A DNA stretch of 5,582 nt from Caldifarciminota bacterium. Its GTDB lineage: Bacteria > Hydrothermota > UBA3072 > WFRC01. Position numbers and translations under genes: made by a program. The notes beneath the pieces were generated by a model. That model had not been told where the DNA came from and did not search any database. It saw nothing but the letters and a program-made list of their open reading frames with translations. Below are positions 1 to 5,219 of this stretch, one piece after another (within the stretch, counting starts at the first letter, position 1; each line of letters starts with the position of its first letter). The stretch is taken from the NCBI GenBank assembly GCA_015486685.1, contig WFRC01000043.1, positions 1 through 5,582 on the forward strand, written 5' to 3'.

Positions 1-366
1 GCCATACTCCTCGATGATATACTCGGAAAGATGGAGGATGTCTTCCGCAACCTTGTGGTGAAGCCTGAAAATATGCTGAGGAATTTAGAGCGCTCCCACG
101 GCCTGATAATGGCGGAGTCCGTGATGCTCTCCCTGACCGAGAAGGGAATGGGAAGGCAGGAAGCACATGAGCTGATAAGGAAACTATCCATGAAGGCCGA
201 GAACGAGGGCAGGCATCTCAGGGATGTGCTGATGGAAAGCGATGAGGTCAGAGCGCTCCTCGGCCCCGAGGAAATAGAGAGGGCGATGGATTACAGGAAC
301 TACACCGGAAAGGCGGGGGAGATTGTGGATATGGTTGTGAGGGAGTGGGGGGCGATGAAAAAATGA
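1..366 (+). CDS. purB: Adenylosuccinate lyase, C-terminal 121 residues (5' end outside window)
   Basis: Adenylosuccinate lyase cleaves SAICAR to AICAR and adenylosuccinate to AMP in cytosolic purine synthesis. The frame is open from base 1 (reading AILLDDILGK before the first Met), so the gene continues to the left. The visible part matches the family's C-terminal helical domain: the VVKPENMLRNLERSHGL stretch, where the family normally has PENM-x-xNL, then SVMLSLTEKGMGRQEAHEL. The signature SSAMPHK-type loop would lie upstream and is not seen. The last codons (VVREWGAMKK) follow a 57-bp block that is repeated 1828 bp downstream with a different ending, so this C-terminus was probably delivered by an inserted element. 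The TGA stop overlaps the ATG of the SIR2-like gene. The segment is clearly richer in G+C than the genes that follow. The family call is confident; the origin of the tail is inference. Confidence 0.93.
   Translation, partial: AILLDDILGKMEDVFRNLVVKPENMLRNLERSHGLIMAESVMLSLTEKGMGRQEAHELIRKLSMKAENEGRHLRDVLMESDEVRALLGPEEIERAMDYRNYTGKAGEIVDMVVREWGAMKK
279..335 (+). repeat. Direct repeat copy 1 inside purB (candidate left attachment site)
   Basis: These 57 bases are identical to 2107-2163 (offset 1828). They code for purB residues RAMDYRNYTGKAGEIVDM and neighbours. Beyond the block the two copies still resemble each other at the protein level (VVREWGAMKK versus VVENWEKEIEN) but differ at most bases, as expected for homologous purB ends from two lineages. 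This is the pattern of attL and attR around an element integrated in the 3' end of a gene. No integrase is encoded between the copies. Confidence 0.9.
348..356 (+). promoter_or_regulatory. Likely ribosome binding site of the SIR2-like gene, inside the purB end
   Basis: GGGGGCGAT can pair with the archaeal 16S 3' end (ATCACCTCC) allowing one G:U pair and one mismatch, and it lies 6 nt before ATG 363. It supports ATG 363 over the GTG at 345. Because it sits in the last codons of purB, translation of the two genes is probably coupled. Confidence 0.55.
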
Positions 367-2069
367 CAGGGAAAGAAGATATTATATTTTTTCTCGGCGC
401 GGGGGCATCTGTAGAGGCAGGGGTGCCAACAACAAAAAAATTTGTAGAAGAATTTTCTGATTATTTAAAAGGGGACGAAAAGCTTTTGGACTTATTTAAA
501 ACAATAAGAAAGAATCTAAAAAAAGATATCGATGTTGAATATTTATTGGAAACCGTGGAGTCACTAACAGATTATATTAAAAAATCAGATAATTTCCTAA
601 TAAGTATTTTTTTCGAAGATAGAAAACTTATATTTGACAAAAAGGAAAAAGAAAACATTAAAATATTTGCTAAGAAGTTAAAAGCATTTATAAGGAAAAA
701 AACTGTCGTCATCGACGATGAAAAAATAAGCTACATGGATCCTTTAGTAGAGATTATTAGAAGACCATTGATTATTTTTAGTGTGAATTATGATACATGC
801 ATAGAAACTCTTTCCCTGAGACATAAATTAAGATATACTGACGGTTTTGGTATGGAATGGGAGCCTGAAAGATTCGAGTATAAGAAAAGTGACAAATATA
901 AATTTGATATCTATCTATACAAAATACACGGTTCAATTATGTGGTATGAAACGAATAAGCAAAATTATGTTAAAATTCCTGTGCTATTTAATCAAGAAGA
1001 AACAGATGAGATTAAATTAATGACGGCAGAGACGGCGTCTCCTTTTATTTTGTATCCTTCACCATCGAAATGGAAATACAACAAAATTTTGGATTTTTTG
1101 AGAAGTGAACTGCGCAATAAACTAAAAGATGCAGACATTTGTGTCATTGTTGGATATAGTTTTAGAGATGATGATATATTGGAAATATTTTTGGACGCGG
1201 CTCAAGAGAATGAAAATTTAAAAATCGTTCTTATTTCACCAAGCGCTGGGGAGACATATTATAGTAAATTAGAGAAATATCCAAATCAAACAAAATCTCC
1301 ATTGTGGGACAAAGTAATTACTCTAAACTATGAATTTGGAAAAGTTTTGTTAGATAATACCCTAAAACATAAATTAGATAGTGTTGCTCATTTAAATGAT
1401 AACTATAATGAGATAAAGGCTTATCGAGAAGACCTCGAATTCCTTCCGCACATATTAAATTATGTTAATAGTTGCATATTCAAGATAGATGATGTCATTT
1501 CTGCGAGAAAAGCGTTATCTGATTTCGTTGGAACCAGTTTATATGAATTCCCTGAGAGAATAGAATCAGTTAAACATCAATCTGATTCGCAGGATTATGA
1601 TAACGACCGGAAGAAGATGATTTCTGCTATATTTTGTGCTTCTGTATTGGAAATCTTCAATACTAACTATGAAGGGGCGATAGAAAATCTTTCAAATTTC
1701 AAAGACAGAATTGACAAATTCCTGAAAGATGTAAAGGAAAATCCTGATGAGTATAAAAAATTAGGTCTTACAAGATTGCCATTTTTTGACATTCCTCAAA
1801 CATATAAATTTTTAAATGAGAGATTAGCTCTAAGGAGGAATTCGGATTTGCCCATAGATAAGCTCCTAAAAGATATAAATATAAGACTGGGAAGCATCTT
1901 TTGCATCCCTGATCACTCAGCATCGCCTAATTGTAGTGAACAAATAGCGGGAGAAAGAGAAGATAAACTGAAAGAAAAATTACTAGGTACACTTACAGAA
2001 ATAAGTGAAATAATAGGCCAACTAATAGATAAGCTAAATAAAGAAAAACTAAAGAAGGCACAACAATGA
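363..2069 (+). CDS. SIR2-like (sirtuin fold) NAD-consuming effector, probable anti-phage defence
   Basis: SIR2-family proteins bind NAD; in defence systems (ThsA, DSR, SIR2-HerA and others) they destroy NAD on infection and stop the cell. Seen here: a Rossmann start with G12-A-G-A-S16 after a beta strand (DIIFFLGAGAS), EAGVPT at 18-23, N142-Y-D144 in the VNYDTCIE motif, H189 in YKIHGS, and GYSFRDDDI at 264-272, the order seen in the SIR2_2/SIR2-like families. N142 and H189 are the candidate catalytic pair. Residues about 290-568 are a helical, charged region I do not recognise, ending in a Lys/Glu-rich amphipathic helix; no membrane segment is evident. I chose ATG 363, not the in-frame GTG at 345, because GGGGGCGAT (348-356) resembles a ribosome binding site 6 nt before it and because it gives an ATGA overlap with purB. 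The gene is AT-rich, unlike purB, suggesting transfer. The fold is confident, the defence role is inferred from family and context. Confidence 0.88.
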   Translation: MTGKEDIIFFLGAGASVEAGVPTTKKFVEEFSDYLKGDEKLLDLFKTIRKNLKKDIDVEYLLETVESLTDYIKKSDNFLISIFFEDRKLIFDKKEKENIKIFAKKLKAFIRKKTVVIDDEKISYMDPLVEIIRRPLIIFSVNYDTCIETLSLRHKLRYTDGFGMEWEPERFEYKKSDKYKFDIYLYKIHGSIMWYETNKQNYVKIPVLFNQEETDEIKLMTAETASPFILYPSPSKWKYNKILDFLRSELRNKLKDADICVIVGYSFRDDDILEIFLDAAQENENLKIVLISPSAGETYYSKLEKYPNQTKSPLWDKVITLNYEFGKVLLDNTLKHKLDSVAHLNDNYNEIKAYREDLEFLPHILNYVNSCIFKIDDVISARKALSDFVGTSLYEFPERIESVKHQSDSQDYDNDRKKMISAIFCASVLEIFNTNYEGAIENLSNFKDRIDKFLKDVKENPDEYKKLGLTRLPFFDIPQTYKFLNERLALRRNSDLPIDKLLKDINIRLGSIFCIPDHSASPNCSEQIAGEREDKLKEKLLGTLTEISEIIGQLIDKLNKEKLKKAQQ

Positions 2070-2197
2070 TAGAGTATCACTATGCTATTATTATAAGAGC
2101 AGATAGGAGGGCGATGGATTACAGGAACTACACCGGAAAGGCGGGGGAGATTGTGGATATGGTGGTAGAGAATTGGGAAAAAGAGATAGAAAATTAA
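2066..2197 (+). CDS. 43-codon chimeric ORF: unknown 14-residue start joined to the displaced purB tail
   Basis: ATG 2066 overlaps the SIR2 stop as ATGA, so it is placed to be translated by coupling. The product begins MIEYHYAIIIRADR and then runs in frame into RAMDYRNYTGKAGEIVD and the ending VVENWEKEIEN. The second part is the duplicated purB C-terminus; the first part is not purB-like and looks like the start of another small protein cut off at the junction. The M-x-x-Y-x-Y-x-[IV]-I pattern is reminiscent of HicB-type antitoxin starts, but 14 residues are too few to decide. It may be a translated relic without function. The TAA stop overlaps the stop of the convergent nuclease gene by 3 bases. 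Confidence 0.4.
   Translation: MIEYHYAIIIRADRRAMDYRNYTGKAGEIVDMVVENWEKEIEN
2107..2197 (+). pseudogene. purB: Displaced 3' end of purB (direct repeat copy 2, candidate right attachment site)
   Basis: Bases 2107-2163 are identical to 279-335; the reading frame then continues through VVENWEKEIEN to TAA at 2195-2197. Only about the last 29 codons of purB are present, so this is a gene end, not a gene. A short, gapped resemblance to purB may extend about 10 bases to the left. The tail touches the end of the minus-strand nuclease gene, which suggests this ending is the original chromosomal purB terminus that was pushed away when the SIR2 segment arrived. Recombination between the two copies would remove 1828 bp and restore one uninterrupted purB. 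Confidence 0.85.
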
Positions 2198-3150
2198 AAA
2201 TCTGTAATGGATTTCTGAGTTCCAATTAGGGATTCATAGGAATGAATCTGAAACCCTTCCAGCTGCTTTTTACTTAGCATCTTCTGGATGCTTTTCAATC
2301 TTTTTTGAGGAGCGACTATCCATACAGTAATTCCTAAATCTGCAACTTTCCTATAGAATTCTATCTGGTCTGCTTTAAGTGGTGATTTATTTTTTACTTC
2401 TATAGCTATTATCTCATTTTCGTTTTTTAGCAATAAATCTATTTCATTAGTTTTCTTGGTTTCCTCCTCCCCACCAATATGAACCTCGGGCAAAACACAA
2501 TATCCTTGTTCTCTAAATTTTTTCCATAGATTGTGTTCTATGGTTATTTCATTGTCTCTTGTAAATATTAGTTTCTTCTTTGGCTCAAATCTTTTTTCAA
2601 ATCTGAGATTTGATAGCTCGACAGGAGGGATGAACAGTTCTCCATTAATCTGTTCGTATAACTTCGAGATAGGCGCTCTATAGAGCGCATAGAATGGCGG
2701 TCTTTTCTCCTCTTTTATCGATGTGAAAGCAAATTTTGGTGTAAATGGCAAATCAAAAAATTCGGATACACCCAAAAGGTCGATTCCTTCATCAATAAAA
2801 TCATTCATTCCGTATGATTTATATTGAATGATTATCACGAAATCCGAAAAAGCTTCTGATGAGATATATCTTTTTATTTGTTCTTTATCCTCGTCTTTGA
2901 TTTCCCTCCTTCTTTTTAGTTCTATTCCAAAAACATCCCCCTCTTTTATAACTACTAAATCAACTCTGTCTTTCTTGTCTAACAATACTTCGTCATACAT
3001 TTCATACTTTTTATCTATCCATACCTCCCCATAGACCTCATATCCTTTTTCCTCAAAATACTCCCATAAAAGATGCTGTAACAATCGCTCTCCAGCCCAA
3101 GCCATTAATTCAGAGTCGCATGGTGTGATATTTACAATTTTATGGACCAA
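2194..3150 (-). CDS. Putative nuclease with two PD-(D/E)XK-like domains
   Basis: The 318-residue product appears to contain two restriction-endonuclease-like folds. N-terminal unit (about 15-110): E21 in an opening helix, D64 in RVDLVVI, then G-I-E77-L-K79 and Q91 in a following helix. C-terminal unit (about 200-285): E205, D238 in NEIDLLL, I-E251-V-K253, Q262. Both follow the D-(x)n-E-x-K pattern of RecB/Mrr-like nucleases, so both sites may be active. A linker of about 90 residues separates them. It is the second gene of a minus-strand operon, overlapping the preceding gene by 11 bp. The start is uncertain: TTG 3150 gives full length but has only a weak GAAGGA directly before it; ATG 3105 (residue 16) has no clear ribosome binding site. 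A stop lies shortly upstream, so no longer form exists. A 12-residue tandem repeat occurs at 37-60. Target and pathway are unknown; a defence or DNA-processing role is inference. Confidence 0.72.
   Translation of the reverse strand: MVHKIVNITPCDSELMAWAGERLLQHLLWEYFEEKGYEVYGEVWIDKKYEMYDEVLLDKKDRVDLVVIKEGDVFGIELKRRREIKDEDKEQIKRYISSEAFSDFVIIIQYKSYGMNDFIDEGIDLLGVSEFFDLPFTPKFAFTSIKEEKRPPFYALYRAPISKLYEQINGELFIPPVELSNLRFEKRFEPKKKLIFTRDNEITIEHNLWKKFREQGYCVLPEVHIGGEEETKKTNEIDLLLKNENEIIAIEVKNKSPLKADQIEFYRKVADLGITVWIVAPQKRLKSIQKMLSKKQLEGFQIHSYESLIGTQKSITDF
2971..3042 (-). repeat. Tandem 36-bp coding duplication in the nuclease gene
   Basis: Two adjoining 36-bp units encode YEVYGEVWIDKK and YEMYDEVLLDKK (residues 37-48 and 49-60). 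By eye 25 of 36 bases agree. The C-terminal nuclease domain has a single equivalent segment (YCVLPEVHIGGE), so the first domain seems to have gained one extra copy just before its catalytic Asp. Confidence 0.65.
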
Positions 3151-4231
3151 ATCCTTCTGTGTCGTACTTAGAGCCTCCTCCTATTAATATTTGATTTGCT
3201 ATTTCTTCTAACTGATAATTAAAAAATTCGTTTGCTTTTTCTTCGTTTAGAATCAGGAAAGGCATACCTTCAGCTTCTCTGTTATATTTGGTGGTTAACT
3301 TGTTATTATGCATAAAGTTTATGCCCCAAGCAAGTTCTTCTTCCGTTATTTCAAACTTTTTCAGATACAGATAGAAATTATCTCTCTCTGTCTCTTTGAT
3401 GCCTAAAGAGAGAATGAAGAAGTATTTGAGCAACGTAAATTCTTTTTCTGGTCTTTCTGCAAATTTATTCAAAAAGAATGACAACTCAAAAGGAGCGCTG
3501 TAATATTCCCTAGGAGGAAGTTTTGTTGCAAACCCATGATGATATAGTTCATCAAAAACATTTAGTGCTTCTCTTCTTATTTTCTCATAATTTAAAAGAA
3601 ACCTAGAAAATGCGATTTCATAGGCTTTTTTAGGTATAATTTCTAAGTTTTTCTTTCTTAGCTCATCTAAATAGTTCCAACTTCCGGGGGATATTCTGGC
3701 TTTTGGATAATCTCTTTTTATCGCCTCCTGAAAAGCCATCATAATAACATTGGATTCTTCTATCCTATATTCGTATATTAGGTCTCTTAAATTTAGCCTT
3801 TCTTCTCCATTTTTTAATGCCAGTTCTATAACCTTCCCCCTTGCGCTACCCAACGAAATCAGATAAAGGAGTTTATTGTTGTATTTCTTGAGGATGTTCA
3901 ACAGTTCCTCTTCTCGATCCAACACTTCTTTTATATAGCAATTGTATGCTATATCAGAACCTCTTTCAGTTAGTTCTTTATAATAGACTCTATTATATCC
4001 TGTGCCCTCTCCTATGGTCCTCTGGACTAAGATTTTTAGGTTTGGATTTTTCATAATTTCCGGTATCGAGAACAAAATCTTATTGTCTGTGACACCTTGA
4101 GAAACAGGTATTCGACCGCCATTCATATACATTATTTTCATAATCCTTATTATTTCATCTTTTTCTTCTATCCCATATCTATTCAATTCCTTCTCGAATT
4201 CTTCGCAAGAGGGTGTGTTTTCGAATTCCAT
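3140..4231 (-). CDS. Unrecognised protein with winged-helix-like segments, partner of the nuclease gene
   Basis: I do not recognise this 363-residue protein. It is soluble, charged and mostly helical. Residues about 22-105 look like a winged helix: helices (DEIIRIMKIMYMNGG), an ILFSIPEIM recognition-like region, and a closing YYKELTERGSDIAYN, the LT-x-[RK]-G-x-x-IA ending common in MarR/PadR-like wings. Segments at about 121-200 and 262-345 have a similar helix/strand rhythm and may be further such domains. No catalytic motif is visible. I chose ATG 4231 because AGGTG lies 5 nt before it; an ATG at 4258 would add 9 residues (MNKPQVGGK) but lacks a ribosome binding site. It is the first gene of a two-gene operon, overlapping the nuclease gene. 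A DNA-binding, sensor or regulator role for the nuclease is inference. Confidence 0.75.
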   Translation of the reverse strand: MEFENTPSCEEFEKELNRYGIEEKDEIIRIMKIMYMNGGRIPVSQGVTDNKILFSIPEIMKNPNLKILVQRTIGEGTGYNRVYYKELTERGSDIAYNCYIKEVLDREEELLNILKKYNNKLLYLISLGSARGKVIELALKNGEERLNLRDLIYEYRIEESNVIMMAFQEAIKRDYPKARISPGSWNYLDELRKKNLEIIPKKAYEIAFSRFLLNYEKIRREALNVFDELYHHGFATKLPPREYYSAPFELSFFLNKFAERPEKEFTLLKYFFILSLGIKETERDNFYLYLKKFEITEEELAWGINFMHNNKLTTKYNREAEGMPFLILNEEKANEFFNYQLEEIANQILIGGGSKYDTEGFGP

Positions 4232-4235
4232 TTTT

Positions 4236-4240
4236 CCACC
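4236..4240 (-). promoter_or_regulatory. Ribosome binding site deciding the start at 4231
   Basis: On the minus strand GGTAGGTGGAAAA precedes ATG 4231; AGGTG pairs with the archaeal anti-Shine-Dalgarno sequence at a usual spacing of about 5 nt. A TTTAAAA box at about 4265-4271 (minus strand) is roughly 25 nt before this leader and could be the promoter. Confidence 0.5.
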
Positions 4241-4313
4241 TACCTGTGGTTTATTCATTATTGTTTTTAAACTTTCTGATTATCTAAGTATAGATTTCAT
4301 ATTGCAAATATTT

Positions 4314-4362
4314 TTACTGTGGTTTTGTCGGTTTTGAAAGGGAATGGGAAAGGGTTGCTTAA
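4314..4362 (+). pseudogene. Orphan 3' end of a zinc-ribbon gene (second copy of 5122-5170)
   Basis: The last 15 codons and stop of the zinc-ribbon gene (reading YCGFVGFEREWERVA) are present here without the front of the gene. Compared with 5122-5170 (offset 808) there is one mismatch at 4341 and two in the final codons (4359, 4361); the encoded residues are identical. Left of 4314 the sequence turns abruptly into the promoter region of the minus-strand operon. It is most simply the remnant of an upstream paralogue or an attachment-site-like duplication whose 5' part was replaced by the nuclease operon. Confidence 0.8.
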
Positions 4363-4441
4363 CCTCATTTTACCTAGAATAAGGGCTCCCCTCAGCCCCG
4401 ATTAGATTGAGAAAACAATGAATAAGACCAGCGAACTCTTC

Positions 4442-4457
4442 TATAAAAAATAAATAC
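4442..4457 (+). promoter_or_regulatory. TATA-box region for the 48-codon small ORF
   Basis: TATAAAAAATAAATAC ends 16 nt and centres about 25 nt before ATG 4474. That spacing fits an archaeal promoter giving a leaderless mRNA starting at or near the ATG; no ribosome binding site is seen before the start, in agreement. Confidence 0.5.
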
Positions 4458-4473
4458 TTTCTAATTATTTTTA

Positions 4474-4620
4474 ATGCTAGATAAACTATTTGAAGGTGCG
4501 AGAGAGATAGTCCAACTGAACGGCCTTCCGACCAGCAACATGAGTGTGATCCTTCTATCGTTGAAATTCTTTGTGGAAGAGCAACAGCGAAGATTGAAAA
4601 ATCAGTACAATTTGAAGTGA
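4474..4620 (+). CDS. Small 48-residue protein of unknown function
   Basis: The frame reads MLDKLFEGAREIVQLNGL and continues through SVILLSLKFFVEEQQRRL to a TGA at 4618-4620. It looks like two or three amphipathic helices with a hydrophobic core and a charged C-terminal helix, a plausible helical hairpin or dimer. I know no family for it. Support for coding comes from the correctly spaced TATA box, protein-like composition, and a T-rich tract straight after the stop. It sits alone between the orphan zinc-ribbon tail and the two-gene operon. It could be a small regulator or antitoxin-like protein, or the leftover of a longer gene. Confidence 0.5.
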   Translation: MLDKLFEGAREIVQLNGLPTSNMSVILLSLKFFVEEQQRRLKNQYNLK

Positions 4621-4626
4621 GAATTA

Positions 4627-4650
4627 GTTTTTTGTTATCTTTTTGTTATC
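4627..4650 (+). terminator. T-rich tandem repeat after the small ORF, likely archaeal terminator
   Basis: Two perfect adjoining copies of the 11-mer TTTTTGTTATC (4629-4639 and 4640-4650) begin 8 nt after the stop of the small ORF. Archaeal RNA polymerase stops at such U-tracts without a hairpin, so this probably ends the small ORF transcript before the promoter at 4696. Confidence 0.5.
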
Positions 4651-4693
4651 AAAAACCACTGTTTTTTATGTATTATTTATAACATGCACGAAA

Positions 4694-4703
4694 GATTTAA
4701 ATA
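4694..4703 (+). promoter_or_regulatory. BRE/TATA promoter of the two-gene zinc-ribbon operon
   Basis: CGAAAGATTTAAATA (4689-4703) has a purine-rich BRE-like part followed by TTTAAATA. A start about 25 nt downstream gives a short leader holding the GAGGTGA at 4725-4731 before ATG 4738. Confidence 0.55.
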
Positions 4704-4737
4704 GTAGTAGGTCGGTGTGGGAAATGAGGTGAAAAAT

Positions 4738-4977
4738 ATGACCAAGATAAGAGCCAATGTGATAATGGCCGGAGTGGTCGGCCCTACATCAACCAAGGCA
4801 AGTAGTGGTATGATGTATATAAGAGCCGCACCACCCTGGGGAAAGAAAGAATGGGTGCTAGCTCGAATGCCCCGTAGAAGAAGTAAGGAGTCGAACGATT
4901 CCAGCGCTCCAAAAAGAAGGTATTACCACACACTTGAAGAGCTGGAAAGAATGCGAAAAACAAAAGAAAAGAGGTGA
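4738..4977 (+). CDS. Small basic protein of unknown function, first gene of operon
   Basis: The 79-residue product starts MTKIRANVIMAGVVGPTS and becomes strongly basic after about residue 42 (ARMPRRRSKE, then PKRRYYHTLEELERMRKTK). The N-terminal part is Gly/Ser/Thr/Met-rich and not a clear membrane helix; the C-terminal part looks like a basic helix suited to nucleic acid or ribosome contact. I chose ATG 4738 because GAGGTGA lies 6 nt before it; a GTG at 4717 is in frame but lies upstream of that site. Its own end contains the ribosome binding site of the zinc-ribbon gene, so the two are cotranscribed and probably act together. I do not recognise the family. Confidence 0.6.
   Translation: MTKIRANVIMAGVVGPTSTKASSGMMYIRAAPPWGKKEWVLARMPRRRSKESNDSSAPKRRYYHTLEELERMRKTKEKR
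4971..4977 (+). promoter_or_regulatory. Ribosome binding site of the zinc-ribbon gene
   Basis: GAGGTGA overlaps the last codons and the TGA stop of the preceding gene and lies 4 nt before ATG 4982. The overlap of stop and binding site suggests coupled translation. Confidence 0.75.
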
Positions 4978-4981
4978 ATAA

Positions 4982-5170
4982 ATGGAAAAAGAACGCAAAG
5001 AATCCGTAGAGGAAATCCTATTGAAAAGAATTCCCGTCAAAGGCACTGTTACCCTGAAATGCCCGAAATGTGGAAAAGAAACGAGGTTCAAAGCCGATAA
5101 AAGGAGAAAAAAGACCTGTCCTTACTGTGGTTTTGTCGGTTTTGAAAGAGAATGGGAAAGGGTTGCCTGA
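4982..5170 (+). CDS. Small zinc-ribbon protein, 62 residues
   Basis: Two Cys pairs, C27-P-K-C30 and C46-P-Y-C49, are separated by 15 mostly basic residues (KADKRRKKT among them), a typical small zinc ribbon binding one zinc ion. A charged N-terminal helix (VEEILLKRI) and an aromatic/acidic tail (FEREWERVA) flank it. Such single-ribbon proteins in archaea often bind nucleic acid or belong to transcription or translation complexes, but nothing here names a partner. It follows the 79-residue basic protein with 4 nt between stop and start codon. The last 15 codons are duplicated at 4314-4362 with the protein sequence unchanged, so a second copy of the gene once existed nearby or the 3' end served as a recombination site. 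Confidence 0.8.
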   Translation: MEKERKESVEEILLKRIPVKGTVTLKCPKCGKETRFKADKRRKKTCPYCGFVGFEREWERVA

Positions 5171-5191
5171 AACTCTTTCCTCACCGAACCC

Positions 5192-5198
5192 TTTAAAT
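5192..5198 (+). promoter_or_regulatory. TATA-like box before the HicB-like fragment
   Basis: TTTAAAT centres about 25 nt before ATG 5220, the spacing of a leaderless archaeal promoter. Its survival beside a broken ORF suggests the gene decayed recently. Confidence 0.4.
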
Positions 5199-5219
5199 CC
5201 TTCCCTTCCTTCTATAATC

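Noticed and set aside
345..362. GTG 345 as an earlier start of the SIR2-like gene
   Set aside because: It has no ribosome binding site of its own; GGGGGCGAT and the ATGA overlap favour ATG 363.
279..2163. Insertion sequence or transposon carrying SIR2
   Set aside because: No terminal inverted repeats or transposase; the repeats are long, coding and in the purB frame, unlike short target-site duplications.
2828..3034. Plus-strand ORF of 68 codons
   Set aside because: Low-complexity Ser/Leu/Ile product lying antisense within the nuclease gene; a shadow frame.
4232..4258. ATG 4258 as the start of the winged-helix-like gene
   Set aside because: AGGTG lies just before ATG 4231, inside the longer version. 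A leaderless start at 4258 is possible but no well-placed TATA box was found for it.
4383..4398. GGGCT/AGCCC hairpin as a terminator
   Set aside because: Five base pairs with a 6-nt loop and no following T-tract; too weak to call.
4418..4453. 11-codon ORF starting MNKTSEL
   Set aside because: Too short, no ribosome binding site, and it runs into the TATA region of the small ORF.
4717..4737. GTG 4717 as the start of the 79-residue gene
   Set aside because: GAGGTGA at 4725-4731 lies after it and is correctly spaced for ATG 4738.
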